A stretch of DNA of 38,753 nucleotides from Campylobacterales bacterium (GTDB lineage: Bacteria > Campylobacterota > Campylobacteria > Campylobacterales > Sulfurimonadaceae). The position numbers and the translations under genes were made by a program. Shown here piece after piece: positions 1 to 8,251 of this stretch; position 1 is the first letter of the stretch, and each line of letters opens with the position of its first letter. The stretch is taken from NCBI GenBank assembly GCA_026390075.1, contig JAPLGP010000032.1, positions 1 to 38,753 of the forward strand, read 5' to 3'. Under the pieces are notes generated by a model, which was not told the origin of the DNA, searched no databases, and worked only from the letters and a program-made list of their open reading frames with translations.

Positions 1-238
1 CATAGTCACTTATAAGGTTTTTTGCTTTTTTTATAAGTGCATTTGATGGCGGAATTCCAGGAGAGGGAATCTCTAAATCAGAGTATTTAGGGTTAAATTG
101 ATTGGATGGCTTTACCATAAATCCATCTTCATCACGAAATGGTTTTGTGACTTTATCATCATAAAAGATGGCATGTGGATTTCGTTTAGCTATTGCCTTG
201 GTTGTCTTACCATAACCAAAGAGAGAAACCCTTTGCAT
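1..238 (-). CDS. murD: MurD, UDP-N-acetylmuramoylalanine--D-glutamate ligase (N-terminal part, cut by window edge)
   Basis: Cytoplasmic peptidoglycan enzyme that adds D-glutamate to UDP-MurNAc-L-Ala using ATP. Only the first 79 codons are present. The visible N-terminus has the short FGYGKTTKAIAK nucleotide-sugar-binding stretch at residues 7-18, then YDDKVTKPF (26-34) and SDLEIPSPGIPPSN (53-66), which match the compact MurD type of Campylobacterota. The ATG shares a base with the mraY stop (TAATG), so translation is probably coupled. Codons 20-23 (encoding NPHA) contain a copy of the GGCATGTGG repeated motif. The order mraY-murD is the standard division and cell-wall order. Confidence 0.9.
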   Translation of the reverse strand, partial: MQRVSLFGYGKTTKAIAKRNPHAIFYDDKVTKPFRDEDGFMVKPSNQFNPKYSDLEIPSPGIPPSNALIKKAKNLISDY

Positions 239-1299
239 TATCTTATCTTTAGACTTATAAGTGCGACTAAGTTCGATAAAACAGCGATAATCCAGAACCT
301 GACTATGATTTTATTTTCAGCCCAATTTTTCATCTCAAAATGGTGATGAATAGGTGCCATTAAAAAAACTCTTTTTTTTCTAAGTTTAAAACTTCCAACT
401 TGCAAAATCACAGAGAGTGCTTCAATGACAAAAATAGAGCCGATAAGCAAAAGCAAAATCTCACTTTTTGTGATGATTGCTAGGTAGCCTAAAAATCCAC
501 CAATGGAGAGTGAACCGCTATCACCCATAAAAACTTCAGCAGGATGACAGTTGTGCCATAAAAATCCAGTTAAAGCACCCATAAGAGCACTTGCAATGAT
601 TGCAACCTCTCCAACATCAAAGTTTGGCATTAAAAGATAAGAGCTTATTTTTACATTGCCTGTAATATAAATGATAATACTAAACGATGTAAGAGCAGCG
701 ATGGAAGGAACAGTTGCAAGTCCATCGAGTCCATCAGTAAGGTTCACAGCATTAGAAGTAGAAATGATAACGAGTACCCATAAAACCATTGCAAATAAAC
801 CCATATCAACAACTGGCATTTTTAAAAATGGAACGAAAAGCTCACTGTTAAAATGAGCGTAAAAATATAAATACGCTGCGATAATCAGAGCGGATAGTAT
901 CTGAAAAAGAAGTTTTGTTCTTGCTTTAAGTCCCGCTAAATTTTGGTTTTTCTTGATTTTTGCATAATCATCTTGAAAACCGATAAGCGCAAATAAAATA
1001 AGTGTGAGTAAAGCACCAATCGCATAAACATTTGAAAATTTTATTGTTAAAATGGAAGCGAAGATCGTAGCACCAATAAAGACAATTCCACCCATAGTAG
1101 GTGTTCTTGCCTTTCCTTTGTGTCTCTCAGGCGCCCAAGTGTTTATAGGTTGCACACTTGATGTTTTTTGCGCCCATTTTATAAAACGAGGCAGTAAAAA
1201 AAGTGTAAAAAAGAGTGCTAAAAAAAATGAAACACCAGCTCTAATCGTGATGTATCCAAAAATATTAATGCCAGAGAGTTCGTACAACCAATAAATCAA
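238..1299 (-). CDS. mraY: MraY, phospho-N-acetylmuramoyl-pentapeptide-transferase
   Basis: Inner-membrane enzyme that transfers phospho-MurNAc-pentapeptide to undecaprenyl phosphate, forming lipid I. I chose the TTG at 1299, which follows CTAGGAA at good spacing. It gives 353 aa starting IYWLYELSGINIFGY, the usual family length and N-terminus. The frame stays open to 1389 but the extra 30 residues do not look like MraY. Family motifs, counted from this start: PTMGG at 67-71, the DD pair at 110-111, NLTDGLDG at 186-193, then MGDSGS and HHHFE near the C-terminus. About ten membrane segments alternate with these loops. It overlaps murD by one base. A divergent promoter to gpmI lies just upstream. 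Confidence 0.95.
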   Translation of the reverse strand: MIYWLYELSGINIFGYITIRAGVSFFLALFFTLFLLPRFIKWAQKTSSVQPINTWAPERHKGKARTPTMGGIVFIGATIFASILTIKFSNVYAIGALLTLILFALIGFQDDYAKIKKNQNLAGLKARTKLLFQILSALIIAAYLYFYAHFNSELFVPFLKMPVVDMGLFAMVLWVLVIISTSNAVNLTDGLDGLATVPSIAALTSFSIIIYITGNVKISSYLLMPNFDVGEVAIIASALMGALTGFLWHNCHPAEVFMGDSGSLSIGGFLGYLAIITKSEILLLLIGSIFVIEALSVILQVGSFKLRKKRVFLMAPIHHHFEMKNWAENKIIVRFWIIAVLSNLVALISLKIR

Positions 1300-1329
1300 G
1301 ATTATTCCTAGTAATATTTTAAAAGCGAC

Positions 1330-1342
1330 ATTATAGTATAAT
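1330..1342. promoter_or_regulatory. Divergent overlapping -10 boxes between mraY and gpmI
   Basis: ATTATAGTATAAT reads TATAAT on both strands: 1337-1342 faces gpmI and 1330-1335 (reverse complement) faces mraY. The two -10 boxes are separated by one base, so polymerases firing in the two directions would compete. Distances to the TTG starts (about 31 nt each way) are reasonable. No convincing -35 boxes are seen, as is usual for this phylum. Confidence 0.6.
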
Positions 1343-1373
1343 CGCCTAAATCTTTCATTTAAAGGAAAACTAA

Positions 1374-2849
1374 TTGAGTAAAAAAGCAATTTTGGTGATT
1401 ACTGATGGTATTGGGTACTCTTCAAAAGTCGAGTATAACGCATTTTATAATGCGCCCAAACCAACTTATGACAAGCTATTTAAGGAAGTTCCTTTTTCTT
1501 TGATAGATACTTTTGGGTTAAGCGTTGGTCTTCCTGAGGGTCAAATGGGGAACTCTGAAGTTGGTCATATGAGTATGGGAAGTGGGAGAGTTTTATATCA
1601 AGATTTGGTAAAAATCTCTTTAGCGTTAGCTGAAAATAGCATGGAATCTAACGAAGTCTTACAAAATTTATTTAAAACTTCAGAGAGATTACACCTGATA
1701 GGTCTGATGAGTGATGGCGGTGTTCATTCACATATAGACCAATTTATGGGCATTGCGGATATCGCTGTAAAAAATGGTAAAACAGTTTTTTTGCATCTCA
1801 TAACAGATGGAAGAGATGTTTCTCCTACTTCAGCACAAAAATATTTACAACAAGTTGAAAAACATCTGGGTGAAAATATTAAAATAGCAACAATCTCTGG
1901 TCGTTTTTATGCGATGGATAGAGATAATCGTTGGGATAGAGTTGAAAAAGCTTATGAGGCAATCGTAAATGCAACACCAAAAACTGATGACAAACCAGAA
2001 AACTATATAAATGCATCCTACGCATTAGGCGAAACAGATGAGTTTGTTGCACCAACTGCATTTGATGGCTATGATGGCATGAAGGATGGCGATAGTGTTT
2101 TGACTATAAACTTTAGAAGTGACAGGATGCGCGAACTTGTGAGTGTCTTGGGTGATAAAAATTTTTCAGGATTTGTAAGACGGCATGTGGCGGTGAGCCT
2201 TGCCACAATTACTGAATATGATAAAAGTTTTTCCTATCCTGTTCTCTTTAAAAAAGATGCGCCAACAAATACTTTGGCAGAGGTTATCTCGGCATGTGGA
2301 CTGAAGCAGTTTCACACAGCAGAGACGGAAAAATATGCCCATGTGACATTCTTTTTTAATGGTGGCATAGATGAGCCATTCATGAATGAAACAAGAGTTC
2401 TCATCCCCTCACCAAATGTAAAAACATACGATGAAAAACCGCAAATGAGTGCGGCAGAAGTTGGAGATGCGGTTTTAAAAGCTATGGATGCAGAGTATGA
2501 TTTTATAGTTGTAAATTTTGCAAATGGCGACATGGTAGGACACACTGGCGATTTTGAAGCAGCGAAAAAGGCGGTAACAGCGGTGGATACTGAACTTGGA
2601 CGCATCGTTGCAAAAGCAAAAGAGAATGATTACGCACTTGTGATTACCTCTGACCATGGAAATTGTGAAGAGATGCGGGATGAAAATGGCGAAGTTCTTA
2701 CAAATCATACGGTTGGAAAAGTGTGGTGTTTTGTAATGGCAGATGAAGTGAGTAAGGTAGAAAATGGCGGGTTAAACAACATAGCACCGACCATTTTAAA
2801 ACTTATGGATATAGAGATTCCAAAAGAGATGGATCAACCACTGATATAA
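1374..2849 (+). CDS. gpmI: GpmI, cofactor-independent (2,3-bisphosphoglycerate-independent) phosphoglycerate mutase
   Basis: Interconverts 3- and 2-phosphoglycerate in glycolysis and gluconeogenesis; a Mn-dependent alkaline-phosphatase-fold enzyme. Translation starts at TTG (SKKAILVITDG follows) with AAAGGAAAA just upstream. At 491 aa it is full length for the family. The first metal-binding Asp is D11 in ITDGIGYS. The phosphoserine nucleophile is S61 in GQMGNSEVGH. The second metal cluster includes TSDHGNCE (about 425-432). Two copies of the GGCATGTGG motif fall inside the gene (2182 and 2291) in two different reading frames. fabG follows 38 bp downstream on the same strand. Confidence 0.96.
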   Translation: MSKKAILVITDGIGYSSKVEYNAFYNAPKPTYDKLFKEVPFSLIDTFGLSVGLPEGQMGNSEVGHMSMGSGRVLYQDLVKISLALAENSMESNEVLQNLFKTSERLHLIGLMSDGGVHSHIDQFMGIADIAVKNGKTVFLHLITDGRDVSPTSAQKYLQQVEKHLGENIKIATISGRFYAMDRDNRWDRVEKAYEAIVNATPKTDDKPENYINASYALGETDEFVAPTAFDGYDGMKDGDSVLTINFRSDRMRELVSVLGDKNFSGFVRRHVAVSLATITEYDKSFSYPVLFKKDAPTNTLAEVISACGLKQFHTAETEKYAHVTFFFNGGIDEPFMNETRVLIPSPNVKTYDEKPQMSAAEVGDAVLKAMDAEYDFIVVNFANGDMVGHTGDFEAAKKAVTAVDTELGRIVAKAKENDYALVITSDHGNCEEMRDENGEVLTNHTVGKVWCFVMADEVSKVENGGLNNIAPTILKLMDIEIPKEMDQPLI

Positions 2850-2887
2850 ATCTTGGCATGTGGAAATAAAATTAAAGGAAAATGAAT

Positions 2888-3634
2888 ATGAAATTTAGCG
2901 GAAAAAATGTTTTAGTTACGGGTTCGAGTCGTGGTATTGGTGCGGAGATTGCAAAAACTTTGGCTAGTTATGGTTTAAAAGTTTGGATTAACTATAGAAG
3001 TGGAGCAGCAGAAGCGGATGCTATAAAAGAGGCTATTGAAGCAAACGGCGGAAGTGCTGCTGTTATCGGTTTTGATGTAAGCGATGAAGATGCTTTTGTA
3101 GATGCTATAAAAACGATAGTTGATAGTGATGGAGAACTCTCTTATCTTGTAAATAACGCTGGTATTACCAACGACAAACTTGCACTTCGCATGAAAACAG
3201 AAGATTTTATGTCCGTCATTAACGCTAATCTAACCTCATGTTTTATTGGTTGTCGTGAAGCAATGAAAGTAATGCGAAAGAAAAAATTTGGCTCAGTTGT
3301 AAACATAGCTTCGATAGTTGGTGAAACAGGAAATGCTGGTCAAACAAACTACGCTGCGAGTAAAGGTGGAGTTATCGCCATGACAAAAAGTTTTGCGATA
3401 GAATCAGCAACAAGCGGTATTCGTTACAACACCATAACCCCAGGTTTCATTGCAACAGAGATGACAGAAGTTCTCAGTGATGAAGTAAAATCTGCATTTA
3501 CCTCTAAAATACCAATGGCTCGTTTTGGAAAACCAAGCGAAGTTGCAGAAGCTACAGCATTCTTGCTTTCAGACCATTCTAGCTACATTACAGGCGAAAC
3601 TTTAAAAGTAAATGGTGGGATGAATATGGCATAA
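2888..3634 (+). CDS. fabG: FabG, 3-oxoacyl-[acyl-carrier-protein] reductase
   Basis: NADPH-dependent reductase of type II fatty-acid synthesis, short-chain dehydrogenase fold. Two in-frame ATGs exist (2882 and 2888). AAAGGAA lies too close to the first and 8 nt from the second, so 2888 is preferred; it gives 248 aa, the usual FabG length. The cofactor motif TGSSRGIG is at 11-18, NNAG at 89-92, catalytic Ser142 in NIAS, and YxxxK at Y155/K159. The C-terminus ends GGMNMA as in other FabGs. A GGCATGTGGAAAT motif sits in the short gap after gpmI, and a palindromic repeat element begins right after the stop. Confidence 0.93.
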   Translation: MKFSGKNVLVTGSSRGIGAEIAKTLASYGLKVWINYRSGAAEADAIKEAIEANGGSAAVIGFDVSDEDAFVDAIKTIVDSDGELSYLVNNAGITNDKLALRMKTEDFMSVINANLTSCFIGCREAMKVMRKKKFGSVVNIASIVGETGNAGQTNYAASKGGVIAMTKSFAIESATSGIRYNTITPGFIATEMTEVLSDEVKSAFTSKIPMARFGKPSEVAEATAFLLSDHSSYITGETLKVNGGMNMA

Positions 3635-3639
3635 AAGCC

Positions 3640-3752
3640 AATAGGACTTCTTGCGTAGCTCCTTTTTAGATTGCTTCGTCGTTCCTCCTCGCAATGACAG
3701 TCATTGCGAACGAAGTGAAGCAATCTTGAGTTTGCACGAAATCTAATAAGTT
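3640..3752. repeat. Palindromic interspersed repeat, intergenic copy (RPE/MITE-like)
   Basis: The central palindrome is 3668-3726. Its left arm (3668-3698) and right arm (3700-3726) are complementary, with cores GCAATGAC and GTCATTGC meeting around one base. Outside these, both ends carry a degenerate GGACTTCTTGC-like sequence (about 3642-3655, and inverted about 3735-3748), so the whole element is about 110 bp with terminal inverted repeats. The same element, with the same arm variants, lies inside the gene at 25074-26459, and a related copy lies inside rmlB. It separates the convergent ends of fabG and msbA and could fold into a terminator-like hairpin. No transposase is seen. Confidence 0.8.
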
Positions 3753-3769
3753 GGAGTTTTGCGAGAAGT

Positions 3770-5479
3770 TTATTTCTCAAATTCTCCAGCTAATCTTTGA
3801 TAAATTTCTGAGGTTTCTAACAACTCTTTGTGATTTCCACATGCCACAATCACACCGCCTTGCATAACTAAAATTTTATCTGCATCTTCTATAGTGCTGA
3901 GTCTATGTGCAATTGTGATTGTTATTTTATTTTTTGTATATTCGCTGAGTGCTTTTTGAATTCTTTTTTCACTTTCGTTATCGAGTGCGGAAGTTGCTTC
4001 ATCAAAAAGCAAGAGTGACGAATGTTTGTAAATCGCCCTTGCAATCGCTACTCTTTGGCGTTGTCCACCTGAGAGGTTTGCCCCGAACTCTTCCATTTTT
4101 GCATAGATTCCATTCTCTAATTTTTCTACAAATTTTGAAGCATCTGCAAGTTTTAAAGCTTCATAAACTCTCTCTTCATTTATCTCTTGTCCATACGCAA
4201 CATTTGCTGCTAAAGTGTCTTGAAATATATAAATTCTTTGGGTTACCAAAGAAATATGGTGTTTTAATGAGGTTTGGTCAAACTCTTTAATGTTTGTTTT
4301 GTTGATAAAAACCGCACCGCTATCTGGGTCATAAAAACGAAGAAGCATATTGATAAAAGTGCTTTTTCCACCTCCGCTATCGCCCACAAGTGCGATATTT
4401 TCGCCTCTATTTATTGCAACAGTTACATTATTAAGAGCATACGCATCGAGATATTTGAGTGTTACATTTTTGAATTCCACATGCCAGATATCCTCTTGCA
4501 AAAGTTTATCGCCATCTGTGATTCTACTTTTTGTATCCAAAATCTCAAAAACTCTCTCACTCGCCGCCACTGCATTTTGAATTTTAGAATAAATCGAACC
4601 TATGCGACGAATTGGCTGAAAAACAAGCCCGACAGCAGTTAAAAACGCAGTAAATTCACCCACACTCATCCTGCCATCATACACCTCTTTCGCACCCACA
4701 AAAATGACAGCTGCAAGCCCTGCTGCTCCAACCATTTCCATCAAAGGGGAAACAATTTCTCCCACATACACCGACTGCATATTTATCTTGAAAAATTGCC
4801 AATTTTGCATACTAAAACGCGCAACTTCATACTTTTCAGTCGCGTTTGCTTTGATAATTTCAGAGTTGTTAAAAACTTCTGTGAGTCTTGTAACGACATC
4901 GGCATTTTTTTCTTGGGAACGGTGTGCATATTTTTTGAGTTTTTTTGCTATGACAAGAAGAGGATAAATAATAAGTGGAACAACAATAAGTGAGTAAAAT
5001 GCCAAAGTAGGATTTAAATAGATTACATATCCAACAAGAGCAACAACCGTTAAACTCTCACGCAAAAGTTCTGGTAGCATATTTGAGACAAAATATTCTA
5101 TTCTACCAATATCATTTGTAACACGAGAAATAAGCTCTCCACTGCGGTTGAGATACAAAAATGTCATATCAAGAGAGATGATTTTTTCTAAAAGCATCTC
5201 ACGAAATCGGGTAATGATATGTTGCCCTATATAGTTCATATAAACAGATTGAATATATCGCCCAACAGATTTAAAAAAATAAATTGCAACCAAACCAAGA
5301 GGAATAAAATAGAGCATCTCCTCTTTTTTGGCTACAAACATATCATCCATTAAAGGCTTCATTATATGGGCTGTTGCAGTTGTCGCAGCCACTGTTAAAA
5401 TGATTCCAATCAAAACTAAAAAATACTGTAACTTATACTCTTTTATAAATGGCCAATATCTTTTATAAATACTCTTCAA
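3770..5479 (-). CDS. msbA: MsbA-type ABC transporter, lipid A/LPS flippase (fused membrane and ATPase domains)
   Basis: Half-transporter of 569 aa that flips lipid A-core across the inner membrane, or a close relative exporting lipids. Residues 1-300 form the six-helix ABC membrane domain. The ATPase domain has Walker A GDSGGGKST at 366-374, the LSGGQ signature at 469-473, and Walker B LLLFDEATSALD with D493/E494, followed by the switch His in IAHRLST. The start is TTG after AGGAAG. It follows the sulfatase-like gene by 15 bp on the same strand, so they form one operon. Two copies of the GGCATGTGG motif lie in the coding sequence (3837, 4477). MsbA is the best match given the LPS context, but other lipid exporters share this layout. 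Confidence 0.88.
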   Translation of the reverse strand: MKSIYKRYWPFIKEYKLQYFLVLIGIILTVAATTATAHIMKPLMDDMFVAKKEEMLYFIPLGLVAIYFFKSVGRYIQSVYMNYIGQHIITRFREMLLEKIISLDMTFLYLNRSGELISRVTNDIGRIEYFVSNMLPELLRESLTVVALVGYVIYLNPTLAFYSLIVVPLIIYPLLVIAKKLKKYAHRSQEKNADVVTRLTEVFNNSEIIKANATEKYEVARFSMQNWQFFKINMQSVYVGEIVSPLMEMVGAAGLAAVIFVGAKEVYDGRMSVGEFTAFLTAVGLVFQPIRRIGSIYSKIQNAVAASERVFEILDTKSRITDGDKLLQEDIWHVEFKNVTLKYLDAYALNNVTVAINRGENIALVGDSGGGKSTFINMLLRFYDPDSGAVFINKTNIKEFDQTSLKHHISLVTQRIYIFQDTLAANVAYGQEINEERVYEALKLADASKFVEKLENGIYAKMEEFGANLSGGQRQRVAIARAIYKHSSLLLFDEATSALDNESEKRIQKALSEYTKNKITITIAHRLSTIEDADKILVMQGGVIVACGNHKELLETSEIYQRLAGEFEK

Positions 5480-5494
5480 ATACTCTTCCTGATT

Positions 5495-7480
5495 TTACTT
5501 TTTTTGTGATTGTATCAAATATTCTGTAACCGCCAAGGAAGCTTTATAATACTCTTCACACTTCTTTTGCTCATCTGAAGATGCTTTGCCCTCTTTAAAA
5601 CCACCATCTTTTGCCATGATTACACCCTCATCATTAAAGCCACAATGAAGTCTACTTTTATCGAGTAAATTTGTACCAATTGTTGTGTACTCTTTTTCGT
5701 CCAGTGTAAGATTATAGAGTGTTGGAAAAATATCTTTATGTGAAGATGCTAAAGTTGTATCAACCTTTTCTTTTGGTTTTAAGTAAGGAGGCAAATAGAT
5801 GTAAAATGGAATCTTTTTAGTTTGCGTATAATGGTCATCGTAACGCATTATTCCCTCCACTGTATTGTTATCGGCTGTAAAAGCAACAACTGAATTTTTT
5901 GAGAGTTCTGAGTTTTTTACATTATCTAAAAATGTACCTGCCATATCAAGGGCATAGGCATAATCTTTAAACCTGAGTTTTGCAAGTTTCATGTCACCAG
6001 TTATATGTTCTTTGAGGTTCTGAGACATCTCTAAAGAGTTTGATTTGTAATCACTTGGAACTGTATAGGGCGGATGATTGTTCGTTGTTAAAACAAAAAT
6101 AAATTGAGGTTTTGTAGCATTTTTTAATTTTTCATAAACATAGTTGTAGAGATGTTCATCAAAAACACCCCAATCATGAGAAATAGACTTTGCATCTCTG
6201 CCCAAACTTGTAGCGATAGAAGCTCTTCCATCTACATGCTCAAACCCTTGACGCGATACAAAACTACCCACATTCCTCCAAGACAAGTCTCCACCATAAA
6301 CAAATGAAGTTTCGTATCCAGCATCTTGATACACCTTTGCACTTGCTTGTTTAAATGAAGTATTGAGATATTCACTTTGAGCAAATGATGTGGAGTCTGG
6401 ACGGGCTGGGATATTTAAAAGCACAGGTTCTAATGAAAGAATAGTTCCATTTGAGCCTGAAATAAAATTTGTAAAAAGTATGTCCTCTTGAAAATGCTTT
6501 TGAAGTTTTCCCAAAATGTTAAAGCTATCACTTTGATAATCCAAAATAGGTGTTCCAAAACTCTCAACCATGACAACAACCACATGAGGACTTTTTTCTT
6601 TTGCAGCTGGATTTGGAGCAGTTTTGTACTTTATACTACTAAGCAAATCTTCTTTATTTATCCTTTCATTTTGTGTATGAATTTCAAATGCTTTTTCTAT
6701 TTTTCCTTCAAATCCTGCCATTTTTATAAGGTCATAATTTCCTGATTTACTCACTTTGTACTGCTCATACGAATTTAACATAGCATAACATGCAGTTTGA
6801 GGAAGCTTATTTACAAATGGGTCACGACTCACATCTGGGATATCTTTTGCGAGTGGAAATAAGCCTACTGAGCCTCTGCCTAAAAGACCAACAATAGCGA
6901 TGATTGCTATAAAAAACAGAGCTTGTTTTGGGTAGTTCCACATGGCACTAAATTTCTTTTGCTCTTTCACTATTTTAAAAATAATCGTATAAAAAAATGT
7001 AAAAAAGAGTAAAACACCAACTCCAACAAGAGGAACATTGTAATTTGCTAAAGCAGTGCGTAAAAGTGCCTCAACATCATCATCCACAACGCCAAATATC
7101 ATAAGTGTCGCATGCTCTGCAAAGTAAGAAAAATAGGTTAAATCAGCAAATGTAAAAAGAGAAAGTAGCGTTAAAAAAAGCATAAAATAAGCTCTAAAAA
7201 AATTATAAAGATATTTTTGCAAAAACTTTAAATTTAAAAGCCAAACAAGCAGAACTAAAACTATTGCAGGAGCATAAACATAAGCGACGATACTAGCATC
7301 GAGTCTTATTCCAAGCCAAAAAGTACTTAAAAGTTCTAAGACTGTATAAGAAGAAGATGTACCATAGCTCGTAAACAAATATAAGCGTGAAGCCGACATA
7401 AAAACTAACAGTATTATAGAGAGCTTTAAAAATGAAAAAAGCAGATTGAGTAAAAATGAGAAATGATTATTGTTTGGCAT
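5495..7480 (-). CDS. LtaS/MdoB-like membrane sulfatase-fold enzyme (probable phosphoglycerol or phosphoethanolamine transferase)
   Basis: 661 aa. The N-terminal third holds about five membrane helices (about 10-35, 62-85, 95-120, 150-172, 187-205), then a periplasmic alkaline-phosphatase/sulfatase domain. HVVVVMVESFGTP has the metal Glu at 306, and SGSNGTILSL offers T346 as the usual Thr nucleophile. Later, LTTNNHPPYTVP resembles the substrate region of LtaS. The usual TxDH metal motif reads TADNNT here, so the expected His is replaced by Asn. Relatives (COG1368) transfer phosphoglycerol or similar head groups to lipids or glucans. The substrate cannot be read from sequence. The start ATG lies inside a CCACATGCC motif. 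It is upstream of msbA and probably co-transcribed with it. Confidence 0.82.
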   Translation of the reverse strand: MPNNNHFSFLLNLLFSFLKLSIILLVFMSASRLYLFTSYGTSSSYTVLELLSTFWLGIRLDASIVAYVYAPAIVLVLLVWLLNLKFLQKYLYNFFRAYFMLFLTLLSLFTFADLTYFSYFAEHATLMIFGVVDDDVEALLRTALANYNVPLVGVGVLLFFTFFYTIIFKIVKEQKKFSAMWNYPKQALFFIAIIAIVGLLGRGSVGLFPLAKDIPDVSRDPFVNKLPQTACYAMLNSYEQYKVSKSGNYDLIKMAGFEGKIEKAFEIHTQNERINKEDLLSSIKYKTAPNPAAKEKSPHVVVVMVESFGTPILDYQSDSFNILGKLQKHFQEDILFTNFISGSNGTILSLEPVLLNIPARPDSTSFAQSEYLNTSFKQASAKVYQDAGYETSFVYGGDLSWRNVGSFVSRQGFEHVDGRASIATSLGRDAKSISHDWGVFDEHLYNYVYEKLKNATKPQFIFVLTTNNHPPYTVPSDYKSNSLEMSQNLKEHITGDMKLAKLRFKDYAYALDMAGTFLDNVKNSELSKNSVVAFTADNNTVEGIMRYDDHYTQTKKIPFYIYLPPYLKPKEKVDTTLASSHKDIFPTLYNLTLDEKEYTTIGTNLLDKSRLHCGFNDEGVIMAKDGGFKEGKASSDEQKKCEEYYKASLAVTEYLIQSQKK

Positions 7481-7484
7481 GTGG

Positions 7485-7507
7485 AATTATACTATTATTA
7501 ATCATTT
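7485..7507. repeat. 23-bp direct repeat, left copy, bracketing the deacetylase/glycosyltransferase cassette
   Basis: Perfect 23-base match to 9007-9029 in the same orientation. On the minus strand both copies contain a TATAAT box (7486-7491 here, 9008-9013 in the other). This copy overlaps the stop of the glycosyltransferase gene and lies directly before the start of the sulfatase-like gene. The two copies bracket exactly the two-gene block, which suggests that the block was inserted with duplication of a promoter sequence. Confidence 0.85.
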
Positions 7508-8251
7508 TGTTATCTCTTTATTTGCTTCATAGAGTTTCATATACTTATAAAAATTAGTAACCATGTGAGAAAAAGCAATAATAAGTCCTATATAACCATC
7601 TCTAAACCCTTGTTTAAGAAAATAAGTACGGATAAATGAATATAACCCATTCAAAAAAGCTTTAAAAGGATTTGATTTTCGTTTGCCAATGTTATTCTTT
7701 GCAAAAAGCGTAGAATAATGATCCGCCTTGATTATAAATTCGGATAGAGTGTGATAGCTGTAATGTTCAACATTCCCGTTTAATACTTCTGTTTGTAATC
7801 CATCAGTTATTATATCTTCGTGAACATCGTTATCATTGTAAGAAGTTACCGTTTTGTTATAAAGTCTTTTAATTTTTTGATTATTCCATCCGCAATGCTT
7901 TACTTGTATATTTTTGTAAAAAGCTTTAAAATTAAGTTTATAAACAGTTGTTTTATTCAAAGTTTTATGTTGAAGAACTTCCAAAAGTTCACTATCTATT
8001 ACCTCATCACTATCAATTATTAAAATCCAATCATTCTTTGCATAAGAAGCAGCTTTATTTTTAGTCCAACCAAACCCTTTAAATTCACCTTCTATCAAAT
8101 GAACATTTTGAAAACTTTTTGCTATATTGATAGTATCATCCGTAGAACCGTTGTCATATACTATAACATCTTCTAAGCTTTTTAGACTTTCTAATGTATT
8201 TTTAATTGTTTTTTCACTATTTTTTGCTAATACCACAGCACTTATATTCAT
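7502..8251 (-). CDS. Family 2 glycosyltransferase, WaaE/KdtX-like
   Basis: 249 aa GT-A fold enzyme, probably acting on the LPS core or another surface glycan at the cytoplasmic membrane face. The N-terminus SAVVLAKNSEKTIKNTLESL is typical of GT2, VIVYDNGSTDDT binds the nucleotide sugar, and IIDSDEVID is the DxD metal motif (about residues 77-85). NDNDVHEDI is the H-E-D region found in WaaE-type beta-1,4-glucosyltransferases. The C-terminal 60 residues are basic and hydrophobic and may dock on the membrane. It overlaps the upstream deacetylase gene by ATGA. Donor and acceptor are unknown. It has no GGCATGTGG motif, like the rest of this cassette. Confidence 0.85.
   Translation of the reverse strand: MNISAVVLAKNSEKTIKNTLESLKSLEDVIVYDNGSTDDTINIAKSFQNVHLIEGEFKGFGWTKNKAASYAKNDWILIIDSDEVIDSELLEVLQHKTLNKTTVYKLNFKAFYKNIQVKHCGWNNQKIKRLYNKTVTSYNDNDVHEDIITDGLQTEVLNGNVEHYSYHTLSEFIIKADHYSTLFAKNNIGKRKSNPFKAFLNGLYSFIRTYFLKQGFRDGYIGLIIAFSHMVTNFYKYMKLYEANKEITK

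Noticed and set aside
1300-1389. A 30-residue N-terminal extension of mraY
   Set aside because: It runs through the promoter and into gpmI, lacks a ribosome-binding site, and is not MraY-like. TTG 1299 with CTAGGAA gives the family length.
3668-3726. A CRISPR array from the repeated palindromes
   Set aside because: Copies are single and widely spaced, with no regular repeat-spacer units and no cas genes in the window.
3583-3780. A minus-strand 65-aa frame over the end of fabG
   Set aside because: It is a translation of the palindromic repeat and overlaps fabG antisense; no ribosome-binding site or family match.
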